Origin: PS1 clade bacterium
GTDB lineage: Bacteria > Pseudomonadota > Alphaproteobacteria > RS24
Length of the DNA: 24,697 nt
Reading direction: 5' to 3'
Assembly: GCA_016779015.1 (NCBI GenBank)
Contig: JADHOK010000009.1
Coordinates: 1 to 24,697 of the forward strand
Shown here: positions 15,306-22,960 of the stretch, in pieces
Layout of the letters: the number at the start of each line of letters is the position of its first letter
Numbering within the stretch: the first letter of the stretch is position 1
Notes under the pieces: generated by a model
What the model saw: the letters and a program-made list of their open reading frames with translations, nothing else
Told to the model about the DNA's origin: nothing
The model's database searches: none
Program-made: the position numbers and the translations under genes

Positions 15306-15914
15306 TTAATTCGGCGTCCGCAAACGCTGGATGGAAACGATAAGCCGCCCGATGACCGAAAGAAAGACAAAAGCGGCGAACAATAAAGCCAACGTCGCGA
15401 AGGCGTTGGGATAGACCATAACGGCGGCGAAAAAAATGACAGTCTCAGTTCCTTCGGCCAAACCGGCGAGGTAGTAAAAACCTTTTTCCCCTTGTGCGGC
15501 AGTGGTCTCGCCGCGCTTTTCTGCCTGAATGGCGTAAGCCAGAAAAGCCGTCATCGACATGGCGAAGCTCGACAGCAGCACAGATACGCCAAAAGCATTA
15601 TCCATATTGTGAAGCAGAAAACCGATGGGCAACAATGCCCAAAGGAAAAAATCAGAGACGATATCGAGATAGGCACCGAGGTTGCTTGGCGTGCGCTGCC
15701 GCGCCACAGCCCCGTCGAGACCATCGGCCAATCGGTTGAGCGCAAACAGCACGAGCGCCGCCGTAAACTGCCCCTGCGCCACCATGTAGACACTGCCAAG
15801 GCCCAATAAAAAACCGCCAATAGTGATACTATTGGCGGAGATTTTAGGAGCGATGGCCGCCGCCGCCGCATTTAGCGGCGGGTCAATCAGCCGTCGCATG
15901 GCAGCGTCAAGCAT
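15306..15914 (-). CDS. CDP-alcohol phosphatidyltransferase family protein
   Basis: 202-residue integral membrane enzyme that transfers a phosphatidyl group from CDP-diacylglycerol, or a related donor, to an alcohol. The family motif is intact: Asp64, Asp67, Gly68, Ala71-Arg72, Gly80, Asp84, Asp88 in ADGLDGAVAR followed by GAYLDIVSD. The spacing between Arg and Gly is seven residues, at the short end for the motif. Several hydrophobic helices follow. The acceptor alcohol (glycerol phosphate, serine, inositol phosphate) cannot be told. The start overlaps the nitronate monooxygenase stop by one base (TGATG). It ends one base before a possible start of the carbonic anhydrase gene. Confidence 0.92.
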   Translation of the reverse strand: MLDAAMRRLIDPPLNAAAAAIAPKISANSITIGGFLLGLGSVYMVAQGQFTAALVLFALNRLADGLDGAVARQRTPSNLGAYLDIVSDFFLWALLPIGFLLHNMDNAFGVSVLLSSFAMSMTAFLAYAIQAEKRGETTAAQGEKGFYYLAGLAEGTETVIFFAAVMVYPNAFATLALLFAAFVFLSVIGRLIVSIQRLRTPN

Positions 15915-16885
15915 CAGCTCGCGCGCTGCACCAGACTGTCAATGGCAGCGCGATAATCGCGTTCCATATCGGCCACAACTTCTTCAATGGTCTGCACTTT
16001 TTCAATGCTGCCAATGCCCTGACCGGAGCCCCAAATATCTTTCCAGGCTTTGGTCTTCATATTGCCGCCGGAACCGAAATCCATTTTCGTTTTATCGGCG
16101 TCGGGCAGATTGTCCGGGTCAAGACCGGCCGCCGAAATGGACGGCTTGAGATAATTGCCGCTGACGCCGGTGAACAGCGATGAATAGACGATATCGTCAG
16201 CCGCGCTTTCGACCAGCATGTCTTTATAGCCTTGATCGGCATTGGCTTCTTGTGTGGCGATGAAGCGCGAGCCGATATAAGCAAGGTCGGCCCCCATGGC
16301 GAGAGCAGAGGCGACGCAATAGCCATCGCCCATAGCACCCGATAGGAGGATAGTGCCGTCGAACCAGTCTTTGACTTCGCGCACCAGAGCGAAAGGTGAC
16401 AGCGCACCGGCATGACCACCGGCCCCGGCACACACCAGAATGAGACCATCAACGCCTTGCTCGGCGGCTTTTTGGGCGTGTTTGACATTAATCACGTCGT
16501 GGAACACCACGCCGCCATAGCTATGCGCCGCTTCGACGACAAACTCCGGCGGGCGCAGCGAGGTGATGATAATCGGCACTTTGTGCTTCACGCATAAATC
16601 CATATCGGTTTTCAAGCGGTCATTGGAGGCGTGGCAAATCTGGTTGACCGCAAAAGGGGCAACATATTTATCAGGATTGGCCGCTTTATATTCTTCCAGC
16701 TCGGTATTGATGCGCGTCAGCCATTCGTCGAGCACCTCGCTCGGACGGGCATTGAGCGCCGGAAACGAGCCGACAATGCCGGCCTTACATTGGGCAATCA
16801 CCAATTCCGGTCCGGAAACCAGAAACAAGGGTGAGCCGACAACGGGAATACGCAGACTGTTCTGCAAAACTTCAGGTAGTGCCAT
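15914..16885 (-). CDS. Nitronate monooxygenase family flavoprotein
   Basis: 323-residue FMN-dependent TIM-barrel protein of the 2-nitropropane dioxygenase/nitronate monooxygenase family, oxidising alkyl nitronates such as propionate 3-nitronate. Supporting motifs are an N-terminal RIPVVGSPLFLVSGPEL, the catalytic-base segment GAGGHAG with His158, LLSGAMGDG, and MGADLAYIGSRFIATQEA. The ATG at 16885 is preceded by GGAGA. It heads the three-gene run with the phosphatidyltransferase and carbonic anhydrase genes. A promoter candidate with a dyad lies in the 87-base gap upstream. The family also contains enoyl reductase-like members (FabK type), which remains an alternative. Confidence 0.9.
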   Translation of the reverse strand: MALPEVLQNSLRIPVVGSPLFLVSGPELVIAQCKAGIVGSFPALNARPSEVLDEWLTRINTELEEYKAANPDKYVAPFAVNQICHASNDRLKTDMDLCVKHKVPIIITSLRPPEFVVEAAHSYGGVVFHDVINVKHAQKAAEQGVDGLILVCAGAGGHAGALSPFALVREVKDWFDGTILLSGAMGDGYCVASALAMGADLAYIGSRFIATQEANADQGYKDMLVESAADDIVYSSLFTGVSGNYLKPSISAAGLDPDNLPDADKTKMDFGSGGNMKTKAWKDIWGSGQGIGSIEKVQTIEEVVADMERDYRAAIDSLVQRAS

Positions 16886-16909
16886 GATTAATCTCCATTT
16901 CTGGCAGAG

Positions 16910-16937
16910 AAATTAGCGTTTTTACGCAATAAGGCAA
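16910..16937 (-). promoter_or_regulatory. Putative promoter of the nitronate monooxygenase run
   Basis: Minus strand TTGCCT (16937-16932), a 16-base spacer, TAATTT (16915-16910). The -10 overlaps one arm of an inverted repeat ATTTCT (16897-16902)/AGAAAT (16908-16913), which may be an operator. Confidence 0.5.
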
Positions 16938-16972
16938 GCCGTTGGAGGGTATGAATTGAGCGGCAAATGACC

Positions 16973-18208
16973 CTATTTGAGCGCCGCATAAACCAGCTGC
17001 GATAATTGTGGGCGCAGCGGATAAGTGGCAGCGGGCATAAGCTGGGTCATCATGATGACGGTCATATCCTCCACCGGGTCGTTCCAGAATATGGTGCTGG
17101 CGAGACCGCCCCATGAGGTATTGCCATTCGATGTGGTGGAGACAGTGACGCCGCTATCCATCACAACCGACAGGCCGAGGCCGAAACCGGTGCCCGGATA
17201 CGCCACTTCGGTGAACTCGCCAAAGCCGTGCGCCTCAAGGGTGCGATTATGCGGCAGTTGATTGCGGCTCATTTTATCGACCGTCGTGCGGTTTAGAATA
17301 TAGGCGCCATTGGCACCGGTTCCGCCACGACGCAGCATGTCGGCGAATTTGAAATAATCCTCCATGGTCGAGAGGAGGCCGCCGCCGCCTGATAAAAATG
17401 CGCGGCCCGGGCGATAAATCGTCCGCTCAGGACTATCGGCCAGCGTGGTCTCGCGCTTAATCGGGTCGAAACTATAATTGTGCATCAGGCGCGCGCGCTT
17501 ATCGTCGGGGATGTGAAAGAAACTATCGACCATGCCGAGCGGGTCGAGAATGTGTTCCTTGAAATAGACATCCAGCGTTTTGCCCGATACCAGCTCGACA
17601 ATATGGCCTAGCACATCTGTGGCGACGGAATAATTCCACGCCGTGCCGGGCGAGAATAAAAGCGGCATCTCAGCCAGTTTCTCGCACAGTTCGGCGAGGT
17701 TCAATTTCTCCGAGCGCGCGCCATTAATGTGTTGATTGCGATACATGGCGTCGACCGGATGCTCGAGCATGAAATCATAGGTGAGGCCGGCCTGATGGGT
17801 TAGCAGGTCATGGATATTTATCATCCGCTGCGGGTCGCGTGTGGTGAACTCGCTGGCCGTACCGTCGTCAAAAACTTTCACATTCTTAAAAGCCGGTATG
17901 AATTTGGTGATGGGATCGGTCAGCTTGATCAGCGACTTTTCATAAAGCTGCATAATCGCCACCGAGGTGATCGGCTTGGTCATCGAATAAATGCGGAAAA
18001 TGGCGCTGTCATCCAGCTCAAAACCGTCGTCAAATGCGCTTCTGCCCTGATGGCTCAGCAGCGCGATTTTGCCTTCGCGCGCCACCGAGATGGAAATTCC
18101 GGCGAATTTTTGGCGCTCCAGATAAGAGCTGAAAAAGGCCGGCACGGCATCGAGGCGGGCGCGGTCAAAGCCCAGCTTTTCGCAATCTTCAAACACATAA
18201 TCGGTCAT
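16973..18208 (-). CDS. Serine hydrolase, beta-lactamase class C/EstB-like
   Basis: 411-residue serine hydrolase of the penicillin-binding-protein fold, family of class C beta-lactamases and EstB-type esterases. The nucleophile motif SMTK is at Ser75-Lys78, Tyr193 lies in WNYSVATDVLG, and a C-terminal TSWGGLAST segment sits where the third motif is expected. The tyrosine motif reads YSV rather than the YxN of true AmpC. This, and the absence of a signal peptide, favours an intracellular esterase over an antibiotic-degrading enzyme. ATG 18208 is set by GGGAGGA (18222-18216), which overlaps the end of the oligopeptidase B gene; the open frame back to 18307 is antisense-free but lies inside that gene. 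Physiological substrate unknown. Confidence 0.92.
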   Translation of the reverse strand: MTDYVFEDCEKLGFDRARLDAVPAFFSSYLERQKFAGISISVAREGKIALLSHQGRSAFDDGFELDDSAIFRIYSMTKPITSVAIMQLYEKSLIKLTDPITKFIPAFKNVKVFDDGTASEFTTRDPQRMINIHDLLTHQAGLTYDFMLEHPVDAMYRNQHINGARSEKLNLAELCEKLAEMPLLFSPGTAWNYSVATDVLGHIVELVSGKTLDVYFKEHILDPLGMVDSFFHIPDDKRARLMHNYSFDPIKRETTLADSPERTIYRPGRAFLSGGGGLLSTMEDYFKFADMLRRGGTGANGAYILNRTTVDKMSRNQLPHNRTLEAHGFGEFTEVAYPGTGFGLGLSVVMDSGVTVSTTSNGNTSWGGLASTIFWNDPVEDMTVIMMTQLMPAATYPLRPQLSQLVYAALK

Positions 18209-18212
18209 TTTT

Positions 18213-20375
18213 TTATCCTCCCAAATCGGCTTCATGCGCCAGCAAAACAAACGCATAGACGAAAGCGATTTCGTGCAACTGGTTAAAGCGCCCCGCCTTG
18301 CCGCCATGGCCCGCCGTCATCTCGGTGCGCAGCAGGCTTAAGCCCTCATCTTGGCGTGTCGCGCGCAGACGCGCAATCCATTTGGTCGGTTCCCAATAGG
18401 TCACACGCGGGTCGGTGAGACCGGCCGTGGCCAGAATATGCGGATAGGCCTTGGCCTCAATGTTTTCATATGGCGCGTAGCCGGCAATCAATTGATAGGC
18501 CTCGGCGCTTTCAATGGGGTTGCCCCATTCCGGCCATTCCGGCGGGGTCAGCGGCAGGGTGGCGTCAAGCATGGTGGTCAGCACATCGACAAACGGCACT
18601 TCGGCCACCGCGCTGCAGAATAATTCGGGCGCCAGATTAACCGTCGCGCCGACCAGCAAGCCACCGGCGCTGCCGCCATGGATGGAAATTTGTCCGGCTT
18701 TGGTGAACCCTTGTTCGATCAACGCCTCGGCCGATGATACGAAATCGCGAAACGTATTGGTCTTTTTGGGCCCGCGCCCTTGCATGAACCAATCGTGGCC
18801 GCAGGCTTTGCCGCCGCGAATATGGGCGATGGCGTAAATAAAGCCGCGATCGACAAGGCTTAAGCGGGTCACTGAAAACGCCGCCGGAATGGTGATGCCG
18901 TAAGAGCCATAACCGTAAAGCAGCACCGGCGCGCTGCCATCCAGCGGCGTGTCTTTGTGATAGAGCAGCGATACGGGAATTTGCGCGCCGTCATGGCCGG
19001 TCGCGGTGATGCGGCGGGTCACATAATCTTCGCTCGCATGGCCGCTCGGTACGCTCTGGGTTTTACGCAAGGCGCGCGTGTCGGTCGTCATATCATAATC
19101 AAACGTCTGCGTCGGCGTGGTCATGCTGGCATAGGTGAAGCGCAAATTGCGGGTGTCATATTCGGCCATGCTGCCGAAGCTGACATCATAGGCTTCCTCA
19201 TCGAAAGCGATTTGCGTCTCGTGGCCATTGGCCAGATTGACCAGAGCAATGCGGGGCAGGGCGTTCTCGCGCAGCAACACCGCCATATGCTCGGCAAAGG
19301 GCAGGGCGTCGAGCACCAGACAACCGGCTTGGTGCGGGCGCAAAACCTGCCAGCTCGATTTGTCACCGGTCGCTTTCGGCACCGGCGCGGTGACGATTTG
19401 GAAATCCTCGGCCTTTTTACCTATGTTGCCTGTGTTATCCGCATCCCAATTCGTGACGATGACCAGACGGTCGCGCGCCGCATCGTCATCGACTTCATAT
19501 TCGATACCGGTCTCGCGCGGCGCGACGCATATCGGCGCGACCTCGGGGTTGTGCGCGTCAATCAGGAGCGCTTCGGCGGTCTCGTGGTCATGCGCTGAAA
19601 TAACCAAAAAGCGTCCCGAGCGGGTCTCCGACAGGCCGATGAAAAAACCGCAATCGTCTTCTTCGTAAACGCAAACATCGTCATTTTGAGGGGTGCCGAG
19701 CGCGTGGCGCATGATTTTGCGCGGCCGATGATTTTCGTCAATGGCGACATAAAACAGAAATTGCCCGCAGGCCGACCATCCAAAACTGCCGCCAGTGTCT
19801 TGAAGAATGTCGTCTGTATCGGTCGTTTTATCTGTGTCGCCTTCATCCTCGGCCATAATACGACGCAGCCTGATGGTGAAATATTCCGAGCCTTTATCGT
19901 CATAAGCCCAAGCCAGCAGCTTGGCTTGCGGGTCGGGGGCGTGATTGATGATTTTGAAGAAGTCCTTGCCCTCGGCTTCTTTATTGCCATCGACAATAAC
20001 GCGCATGGTGTCGGTGTCGCTATCGCGCGGGCCGCAACAAATCAGCAGGTGCTCGCCGCCGGCGACATAGCGCGTCGCCCAGGCCAGCGTGCCCTCATTC
20101 ATCGGCACCGAGGCGTCGTCCTCTTGAATGCGGCCGCGCATTTCGGCAAACAGCTTTTCTTGCAACGCCGCGGTCGGCGCCATCACCTTATCGGTATAGG
20201 CGTTCTCGGCCTCCAAATGGGCGCGTATCTCGGCGTCCAGCGCTTGCGGATCTTTCATCACCGCTTGCCAATTATCATCGCGCAGCCAAGCATATGGGTC
20301 GGTGCGGGTGATGTTGTGATGGGTGTCGCTAAACGGCTTTTCAGCCGTCTCGGGGGCGCCGGGCGGAGCTTTCAT
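18213..20375 (-). CDS. ptrB: Oligopeptidase B (S9 family prolyl oligopeptidase type)
   Basis: 720-residue cytoplasmic serine peptidase with an N-terminal beta-propeller gating domain and a C-terminal alpha/beta hydrolase domain. It cleaves short peptides after basic residues. The triad is visible: Ser569 in GGSAGG, Asp655 in LTDPRV, His690 in AGHGG; spacing agrees closely with E. coli oligopeptidase B. The acidic cluster EWPEWGNP, matching the E-x-EWGNP region that gives Arg/Lys preference, is present. The N-terminal DPYAWLRDDNW is typical. The propeller has an unusually acidic stretch around EDEGDTDKTTDTDD. The gene lies 11 bases after msrB and 4 bases before the serine hydrolase. Confidence 0.94.
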   Translation of the reverse strand: MKAPPGAPETAEKPFSDTHHNITRTDPYAWLRDDNWQAVMKDPQALDAEIRAHLEAENAYTDKVMAPTAALQEKLFAEMRGRIQEDDASVPMNEGTLAWATRYVAGGEHLLICCGPRDSDTDTMRVIVDGNKEAEGKDFFKIINHAPDPQAKLLAWAYDDKGSEYFTIRLRRIMAEDEGDTDKTTDTDDILQDTGGSFGWSACGQFLFYVAIDENHRPRKIMRHALGTPQNDDVCVYEEDDCGFFIGLSETRSGRFLVISAHDHETAEALLIDAHNPEVAPICVAPRETGIEYEVDDDAARDRLVIVTNWDADNTGNIGKKAEDFQIVTAPVPKATGDKSSWQVLRPHQAGCLVLDALPFAEHMAVLLRENALPRIALVNLANGHETQIAFDEEAYDVSFGSMAEYDTRNLRFTYASMTTPTQTFDYDMTTDTRALRKTQSVPSGHASEDYVTRRITATGHDGAQIPVSLLYHKDTPLDGSAPVLLYGYGSYGITIPAAFSVTRLSLVDRGFIYAIAHIRGGKACGHDWFMQGRGPKKTNTFRDFVSSAEALIEQGFTKAGQISIHGGSAGGLLVGATVNLAPELFCSAVAEVPFVDVLTTMLDATLPLTPPEWPEWGNPIESAEAYQLIAGYAPYENIEAKAYPHILATAGLTDPRVTYWEPTKWIARLRATRQDEGLSLLRTEMTAGHGGKAGRFNQLHEIAFVYAFVLLAHEADLGG
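18216..18222 (-). promoter_or_regulatory. Ribosome binding site for the serine hydrolase, inside ptrB
   Basis: GGGAGGA on the minus strand encodes the final Gly-Gly region of oligopeptidase B and ends seven bases before ATG 18208. The two genes are therefore likely translationally coupled. Confidence 0.7.
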
Positions 20376-20386
20376 TTTGGCTTTGC

Positions 20387-20824
20387 CTATTCCGCAACCG
20401 TCTCGCCGCTATCGTCTTTCAGCGTCAGCGCCGTGCCGTTCATGCAATAGCGCAGACCGGTGGGCGGCGGCCCGTCGGGAAACACGTGGCCCAAATGGGC
20501 ACCGCAATTTGCACAGACCGTCTCGGTGCGTTTCATAAATAACGTATTGTCGGGGCGGTCGGCGACCGCGGCTTCGCTCACCGGCTCCCAAAAACTGGGC
20601 CAGCCGGTGCCGCTGTCATATTTGGTGCCGCTCTTGAACAGGGGCGCGTCGCAGCACACACAATGATATGTACCCTCCGATTTGCTGTCCCAATAGGGGC
20701 CGGAAAAAGCCCGCTCCGTGCCGGCCTGCCGCGTGACATAGAACTGCTCATCATTGAGCTGTTGGCGCCATTCAGCATCGGTTCGTTGAACCGGCCACAC
20801 CGTATCGTCTTTTTTCCGGCCCAT
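20387..20824 (-). CDS. msrB: Peptide-methionine (R)-S-oxide reductase
   Basis: 145-residue MsrB, which reduces the R epimer of methionine sulfoxide in proteins. Zinc cysteines are Cys55/Cys58 (CVCC) and Cys104/Cys107 (CANC). The catalytic Cys127 is in GLRYCMN. The family signatures GTGWPSF and GHVFPDGPPPTG are complete. No MsrA domain is fused. No signal peptide, so cytoplasmic. It sits 9 bases after the MaoC gene and 11 before ptrB, in the same transcript by spacing. This neighbourhood has no other redox-repair gene. Confidence 0.97.
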   Translation of the reverse strand: MGRKKDDTVWPVQRTDAEWRQQLNDEQFYVTRQAGTERAFSGPYWDSKSEGTYHCVCCDAPLFKSGTKYDSGTGWPSFWEPVSEAAVADRPDNTLFMKRTETVCANCGAHLGHVFPDGPPPTGLRYCMNGTALTLKDDSGETVAE

Positions 20825-20833
20825 ATCCGAGAC

Positions 20834-21286
20834 CTATTCGAACAACAAGGTCAGGTTTTCAGAAACCATGACCGGTTGATCCGAGCCTTCCATTTCCATC
20901 ACCACATCAGCGGTGAACAGCTTGCCACCGGCTTTGTCTTCGACGCTTTTCAGCGTCGAGCGGGCGCGCACTTTAGAGCCGACCGGCACCATGCCGGTGA
21001 AACGGGTTTTGTTGGAGCCGTAATTAATGCCGCGGGTGACGCTTTTCACGCCTGAGATTTGCGCCATCAGCACCGGCAGCAAAGACAGTGTCAAAAAGCC
21101 ATGCGCAATCGTGCCCATGCCCAGCTCTTTTTGCGTGCGCTCGGCATCGAGGTGAATCCACTGATGGTCACCGGTCGCATCGGCAAACTGATTGACCCGG
21201 TCTTGGTCCAGTTCGAACCAGTCGCTGACGCCGAGTTCTTCGCCGACAGCGCCGGCATATTCGTCAAGATTTTCAAAAACGCGCAT
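20834..21286 (-). CDS. MaoC-like (R)-specific enoyl-CoA hydratase family protein
   Basis: 150-residue single hot-dog protein of the MaoC/NodN group. The hydratase motif is clear in FADATGDHQWIHLDAERT with the Asp and His pair, followed by GTIAHGFLTLSLLP and a central INYGSNKTRFTGMVPVGS. The expected reaction is reversible hydration of trans-2-enoyl-CoA to (R)-3-hydroxyacyl-CoA. ATG 21286 follows AAGGAG. The upstream gene on the same strand is an acyl-CoA synthetase ending 30 bases earlier, which suits joint acyl-CoA metabolism. Confidence 0.92.
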   Translation of the reverse strand: MRVFENLDEYAGAVGEELGVSDWFELDQDRVNQFADATGDHQWIHLDAERTQKELGMGTIAHGFLTLSLLPVLMAQISGVKSVTRGINYGSNKTRFTGMVPVGSKVRARSTLKSVEDKAGGKLFTADVVMEMEGSDQPVMVSENLTLLFE

Positions 21287-21316
21287 TGGTATTCTCCTTC
21301 AATTAGCGTTGATTGG

Positions 21317-22876
21317 TTAAACAATCTTGGAGTCTTTATTACCCCAATAACGGTCGCGTACAAGACGCTTATACAGCTTACCGGTCGGGTGACGCGGCAA
21401 CTCTTTGTCGAAATCGACCGAGCGCGGGCACTTGATGGCGGACAGATTGTCTTTACAGAACTGAATCAATTCCGCCTCCAATTCGGGGCCGACATCGGTC
21501 CATTTGGCCGGTTGCACCACCGCTTTTACTTCCTCGCCGAAATCCTCATTGGGCACGCCAATGACCGCCACATCGGCCACTTTCGGGTGGGTGATGAGCA
21601 GGTTTTCGGTCTCCTGCGGGTAAATATTCACCCCGCCGGAAATAATCATGAACGCCTTGCGGTCGGTGAGGTAGAGATAGCCCTCCTCATCGAGGCGGCC
21701 TACATCGCCCAGCGTTGACCAGTTTTTCTTGGATGGGTGACGGCTCTCGGCGGTTTTCTTCTCGTCATTATAATACTCGAAAGTCGGGGTCTCGACATCG
21801 GGTTGCTCGAAGAAAATCGTTCCGCTTTCGCCGACCGGAAGTTCATTGCCTTCCTCGTCGCAAATATGCAGCACACCGGTCAGCGCCGTGCCGACCGAGC
21901 CTTTATGCGCCAGCCATTCTTCCGAATTGAGTTGGGTGAAGCCATTGCCTTCCGACCCGGCGTAATATTCATAAATCACCGGTCCCCACCAATCGATCAT
22001 CTGTTCCTTAATCGGAATCGGGCATGGCGCGGCCGCGTGGATCGCGGTCTCCATGCTGGACAGATCATATTTGGTGCGCACGTCCTCGGGCAATTTCAGC
22101 ATGCGGACAAACATCGTAGGCACCCATTGGCTTTTATTGCATTTGTGCTTTTCAATCAGTGCCAATGCTTGCTCAGGATCGAAATTTTCCATGATGATGC
22201 ACGTCGTGCCCACCGCTTGCGCCGCCATATTATAGCGCAGAGGCGCAGCGTGATAGAGCGGCGCGGGCGACAGATAAATCGAGCTGTCGTCGAAACCATA
22301 AAGCAGGGTAACAAGCCCCAGCAGCGCATCGGCTTCTTCAATTTTGTTGCCGGTCAGCGGGCGGCGAATGCCTTTCGGGCGACCGGTGGTGCCGGATGAA
22401 TAGAGCATATCCATGCCTTGCGTTTCATCAGCCACCGGCTCGGCGGGTTGCGCGTCGCGGGCCGATAAATAATCTTCATAGCCTTCCGACACCTCGCCGA
22501 CCATGAACATGCCGGCCATATCGGGCAGCAATGGCACCAGCTTTTCAGCTTCCTCTTTCATATAGTCGGAGGTGAACAGCATTTTGGCGCCGCAATCCTT
22601 GACGATATATTCGACTTCGCCGGCGGTCAGGCGCGATGAAACGGCGGTGAAATACAGACCGGCGCGTTGCGCGGCCCAACAAATTTCCAAAAAGTGAACA
22701 TTATTGTCCATGAAAATGGCGATACCGTCGCCGATTTGCAGACCACGGGCGCGCGCCAATTGGGCAATTTGATTGGAACGGTCGTTCAATTGTTTATAGG
22801 TCACGACCTCATCGGTAGAGGCCATAATATACGCCGGCTGATCCGGAATATTTTGCGCATGAATATAAGGGTGCAT
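21317..22876 (-). CDS. Acyl-CoA synthetase, FadD-like (AMP-forming)
   Basis: 519-residue ANL-superfamily ligase. Motifs: P-loop YSSGTTGRPKG (about residue 158), YYAGSEGNG, the STLGDVGRLDEEGYLYLTDR hinge region (about 385-405), ISGGVNIYPQETE, and the catalytic lysine in HPTGKLYKR (about 497). It resembles the FadD4-like acyl-CoA synthetases more than the AlkK-like ligase at 9566; the two are clearly different paralogues. ATG 22876 is set by GGGAGGAG; the open frame to 23377 is antisense to the crotonase gene and is rejected. It heads the run with maoC, msrB, ptrB and the serine hydrolase. Substrate unknown. Confidence 0.94.
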   Translation of the reverse strand: MHPYIHAQNIPDQPAYIMASTDEVVTYKQLNDRSNQIAQLARARGLQIGDGIAIFMDNNVHFLEICWAAQRAGLYFTAVSSRLTAGEVEYIVKDCGAKMLFTSDYMKEEAEKLVPLLPDMAGMFMVGEVSEGYEDYLSARDAQPAEPVADETQGMDMLYSSGTTGRPKGIRRPLTGNKIEEADALLGLVTLLYGFDDSSIYLSPAPLYHAAPLRYNMAAQAVGTTCIIMENFDPEQALALIEKHKCNKSQWVPTMFVRMLKLPEDVRTKYDLSSMETAIHAAAPCPIPIKEQMIDWWGPVIYEYYAGSEGNGFTQLNSEEWLAHKGSVGTALTGVLHICDEEGNELPVGESGTIFFEQPDVETPTFEYYNDEKKTAESRHPSKKNWSTLGDVGRLDEEGYLYLTDRKAFMIISGGVNIYPQETENLLITHPKVADVAVIGVPNEDFGEEVKAVVQPAKWTDVGPELEAELIQFCKDNLSAIKCPRSVDFDKELPRHPTGKLYKRLVRDRYWGNKDSKIV

Positions 22877-22879
22877 AAA

Positions 22880-22887
22880 CTCCTCCC
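22880..22887 (-). promoter_or_regulatory. Ribosome binding site deciding the FadD-like start
   Basis: GGGAGGAG on the minus strand directly before ATG 22876. It fixes the N-terminus at MHPYIHAQ. Confidence 0.75.
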
Positions 22888-22906
22888 AAAATGTCCTATT
22901 GCGAGA

Positions 22907-22934
22907 ACTATAGAGATATGGGAGTTTTGAGCAA
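22907..22934 (-). promoter_or_regulatory. Putative promoter of the five-gene acyl-CoA synthetase run
   Basis: Minus strand TTGCTC (22934-22929), a 16-base spacer, TATAGT (22912-22907). It is located in the 84-base divergent gap. No equally good plus-strand promoter for the crotonase could be found. Confidence 0.5.
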
Positions 22935-22960
22935 GTCACAGCGCGAGGGAGAACGACAAA

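Noticed and set aside
16973..18208. Serine hydrolase as an antibiotic-resistance beta-lactamase
   Set aside because: It lacks a signal peptide and the YxN tyrosine motif reads YSV, which fits EstB-like esterases better than AmpC.
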